This document shows, in pieces, positions 5,167 through 6,528 of a stretch of 6,528 nt of DNA. Below the pieces are notes generated by a model. It was not told the origin of the DNA. It searched no databases and worked only from the letters and a program-made list of their open reading frames with translations. The stretch comes from an uncultured Curtobacterium sp. (lineage in GTDB: Bacteria > Actinomycetota > Actinomycetes > Actinomycetales > Microbacteriaceae). Each line of letters begins with the position of its first letter. Position 1 is the first letter of the stretch. The position numbers and the translations under genes are program-made. The DNA is taken from assembly GCA_913774725.1 (NCBI GenBank), contig CAJYIG010000183.1, positions 1 to 6,528 of the forward strand, written 5' to 3'.

Positions 5167-6240
5167 TCAGTTGTTGAAGCGGAACTCCACCACGTCGCCG
5201 TCCTGCATGACGTAGTCCTTGCCCTCGATGCGGGCCTTGCCGTGCGCCCGCGCCTCGGCGATCGACCCGGCCTCCATGAGGTCCTCGAACGAGATGACCT
5301 CGGCCTTGATGAAGCCCTTCTCGAAGTCGGTGTGGATGACGCCGGCAGCCTGGGGGGCCTTCCACCCCTTGCCGATCGTCCAGGCACGCGCTTCCTTGGG
5401 CCCAGCCGTCAGGTAGGTCTGCAGCCCGAGGGTGTCGAACCCGATGCGCGCGAGCTGGTCGAGGCCCGACTCCGTCTGCCCCGTCGACTCGAGGAGCTCG
5501 GCGGCGTCCTCGGGGTCGAGGTCGATGAGCTCGGACTCGATCTTCGCGTCGAGGAACACGGCCTGCGCGGGAGCGACCAGCGCGGCGAGCTCGGCCTTGC
5601 GCGACTCGTCGGTCAGGATCGACTCGTCGACGTTGAAGACGAAGATGAACGGCTTGGCGCTGAGCAGCCCGAGCTCGGCGATCGGCGCCAGGTCGATCGA
5701 GGTCGCGGACAGCAGGGTGCCCTGCTCGAGTGCGGCCTTCGCCTCCTTCGCGGTCTCGAGCACGATCGGCTCGGCCTGCTTGAGCTTCACGGTCTTCTCG
5801 TACCGCGGCAGGGCCTTCTCGATGGTCTCGAGGTCGGCGAGGATCAGCTCGGTGTTGATGACCTCGAGGTCGTCCTTCGGCGAGACCTTGTTCGCCACGT
5901 GCACGACGTCGTCGTCGGCGAAGCCGCGGACGACCTGCGCGATGGCGTCGGCCTCGCGGATGTTCGCGAGGAACTTGTTGCCGAGGCCCTCGCCCTCGCT
6001 CGCACCCTTGACGATGCCGGCGATGTCGACGAACGACACGGGCGCCGGCACGGTCTTCTCGGAGTTGAAGAGCGTCGCGAGCTGGTCGAGCCGCGGGTCG
6101 GGCAGGTTCACCACGCCGACGTTCGGTTCGATCGTCGCGAAGGGGTAGTTCGCGGCGAGGACCTGGTTCTTGGTCAGGGCGTTGAACAGGGTCGACTTGC
6201 CGACGTTCGGGAGACCGACGATTCCGATGGTGAGAGCCAC
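5167..6240 (-). CDS. ychF: Redox-regulated ribosome-binding ATPase YchF
   Basis: 357 residues, full length for the family (363 in E. coli). The P-loop is GLPNVGKST (9-17). The G3 motif is DIAG (72-75), followed by Ile in place of the catalytic Gln, as known for the HAS class of P-loop NTPases. The G4 position reads NVDE (203-206) rather than NKxD, the known reason YchF/OLA1 prefers ATP over GTP. A coiled helical region follows G2/G3, and a C-terminal TGS domain covers about 274-357, ending VVEFRFNN. YchF is a universal cytoplasmic ATPase that binds ribosomes and is linked to stress and translation control. The start is GTG at 6240, giving MALTIGIVG. No Shine-Dalgarno is present, which suggests leaderless translation. 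A 61-bp gap separates it from the 50-codon gene upstream on the same strand. Confidence 0.98.
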   Translation of the reverse strand: MALTIGIVGLPNVGKSTLFNALTKNQVLAANYPFATIEPNVGVVNLPDPRLDQLATLFNSEKTVPAPVSFVDIAGIVKGASEGEGLGNKFLANIREADAIAQVVRGFADDDVVHVANKVSPKDDLEVINTELILADLETIEKALPRYEKTVKLKQAEPIVLETAKEAKAALEQGTLLSATSIDLAPIAELGLLSAKPFIFVFNVDESILTDESRKAELAALVAPAQAVFLDAKIESELIDLDPEDAAELLESTGQTESGLDQLARIGFDTLGLQTYLTAGPKEARAWTIGKGWKAPQAAGVIHTDFEKGFIKAEVISFEDLMEAGSIAEARAHGKARIEGKDYVMQDGDVVEFRFNN

Positions 6241-6248
6241 GGGAGGAC

Positions 6249-6254
6249 AGCCTA
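6249..6254 (-). promoter_or_regulatory. Possible -10 box for leaderless ychF mRNA
   Basis: TAGGCT on the minus strand ends 8 nt before the GTG of ychF, the distance expected if transcription starts at the start codon. No good -35 is visible, and the bases between are pyrimidine-rich with no ribosome site. This is a weak candidate; ychF could also be cotranscribed with the small gene upstream. Confidence 0.35.
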
Positions 6255-6301
6255 CCGGCGGCCGCCCGCCGGGGCCGACCCCGATCCTCCAGGCCGGTGG
6301 G

Positions 6302-6454
6302 TCAATGCTGCCAGAGGGAGGCCGCCGCCACCCAGATGGTGGTCCACAGCCCGTAGGCGGTGCCGGTCACGACGAGCGCGACGGCGGCGCCGCTCGCGGC
6401 GAGCGCCGCTCCGAGTCCGATACCGCGCTGGGCGGTCCCCTGGTCTTCCCCCAT
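6302..6454 (-). CDS. 50-residue membrane protein, unknown function
   Basis: The frame reads MGEDQGTAQR, then a hydrophobic stretch from about 11 to 49 (starting GIGLGAALAASGAAVALVV, then TGTAYGLWTTIWVAAASLW), ending in QH. That is at least one membrane-spanning helix with a short polar N-terminus, and the Trp-rich second half may be a second or interfacial segment. No cysteine or lipobox. The ATG stands 6 nt after TAGATT, a -10-like hexamer, with no ribosome site between, so the mRNA is probably leaderless. It lies 61 bp upstream of ychF on the same strand and could be cotranscribed. The family is not recognised. A short GC-rich open frame can arise by chance, but the clean hydrophobicity profile, promoter position and tight fit between two genes support it. 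Confidence 0.68.
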   Translation of the reverse strand: MGEDQGTAQRGIGLGAALAASGAAVALVVTGTAYGLWTTIWVAAASLWQH

Positions 6455-6460
6455 GCAGCG

Positions 6461-6490
6461 AATCTACGACGGGTCGCCTCCGGACGCCAG
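6461..6490 (-). promoter_or_regulatory. Promoter for leaderless small membrane protein gene
   Basis: On the minus strand TAGATT (6466-6461, 4 of 6 to TATAAT) is preceded by CTGGCG (6490-6485, 3 of 6 to TTGACA) at 18 bp. The expected start of transcription coincides with the A of the ATG at 6454. The TAG of this -10 is also the stop codon of the preceding gene. Confidence 0.5.
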
Positions 6491-6528
6491 GGTGCGGATC
6501 CGGCGGTCCACGAGTTCCAGGACGTCGG
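6464..6528 (-). CDS. C-terminal end of an unidentified gene (truncated by window edge)
   Basis: The minus strand from the window edge reads one open frame ending DVLELVDRRIRTLASGGDPS and TAG at 6466-6464. It has the composition of an amphipathic helix followed by a flexible tail, as at many protein C-termini. Only 20 residues are visible, so the product cannot be named. An open frame of this length in GC-rich DNA is weak evidence by itself; the position just before a promoter and small gene makes it plausible. Confidence 0.4.
   Translation of the reverse strand, partial: DVLELVDRRIRTLASGGDPS

Noticed and set aside
1..6528. tRNA or rRNA genes, CRISPR array, insertion sequence, att site
   Set aside because: No cloverleaf, spaced direct repeats, transposase or integrase sequence was seen on either strand.

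Overview
The window is high-GC DNA with compact, G/C-ending codon use. It contains LAxTG-type surface anchoring, GTG starts and leaderless-looking promoters. This suggests an actinobacterium, most likely a member of the Microbacteriaceae (a Curtobacterium-like genome is my inference; no rRNA or other decisive marker is present).

Layout from left to right. A strong hairpin terminator (8-43) ends a minus-strand two-gene operon covering 74-2712. The first gene of the operon (1948-2712) encodes a secreted protein with one cohesin module, a Pro/Thr linker and a C-terminal LAWTG cell-wall sorting signal. The second gene (74-1951) overlaps it by ATGA and encodes a secreted amidase-signature hydrolase with a dockerin module directly after its signal peptide. 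Together they look like a minimal, self-contained surface-display system: one anchored receptor and one calcium-dependent docking enzyme, translated in coupled fashion. This is the most interesting content of the window.

A 385-base divergent control region (2713-3097) follows. It holds two adjacent dyads on the operon side, and a good sigma-70-type promoter with a leader of about 220 nt facing a 95-residue protein of unknown function (3098-3385, +). Hairpin terminators then separate that gene from two tandem minus-strand paralogs of an unrecognised 115-117 residue family (3517-3864 and 3963-4316). These align without gaps through about 90 residues and share an acidic PDDELEPED motif.

A TetR-family regulator (4476-5111, +) is divergent from the paralogs. 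It converges on the housekeeping ATPase gene ychF (5167-6240, -), and a long bidirectional hairpin lies between them. Upstream of ychF sits a 50-codon single-membrane-segment gene (6302-6454, -), apparently transcribed without a leader from a promoter that overlaps the stop codon of a further, truncated minus-strand gene at the window edge.

No tRNA, rRNA, CRISPR array, insertion sequence or phage gene was seen. The core of the window is ordinary chromosome (ychF). The accessory interest lies in the cohesin/dockerin pair, the duplicated unknown family and the small proteins.
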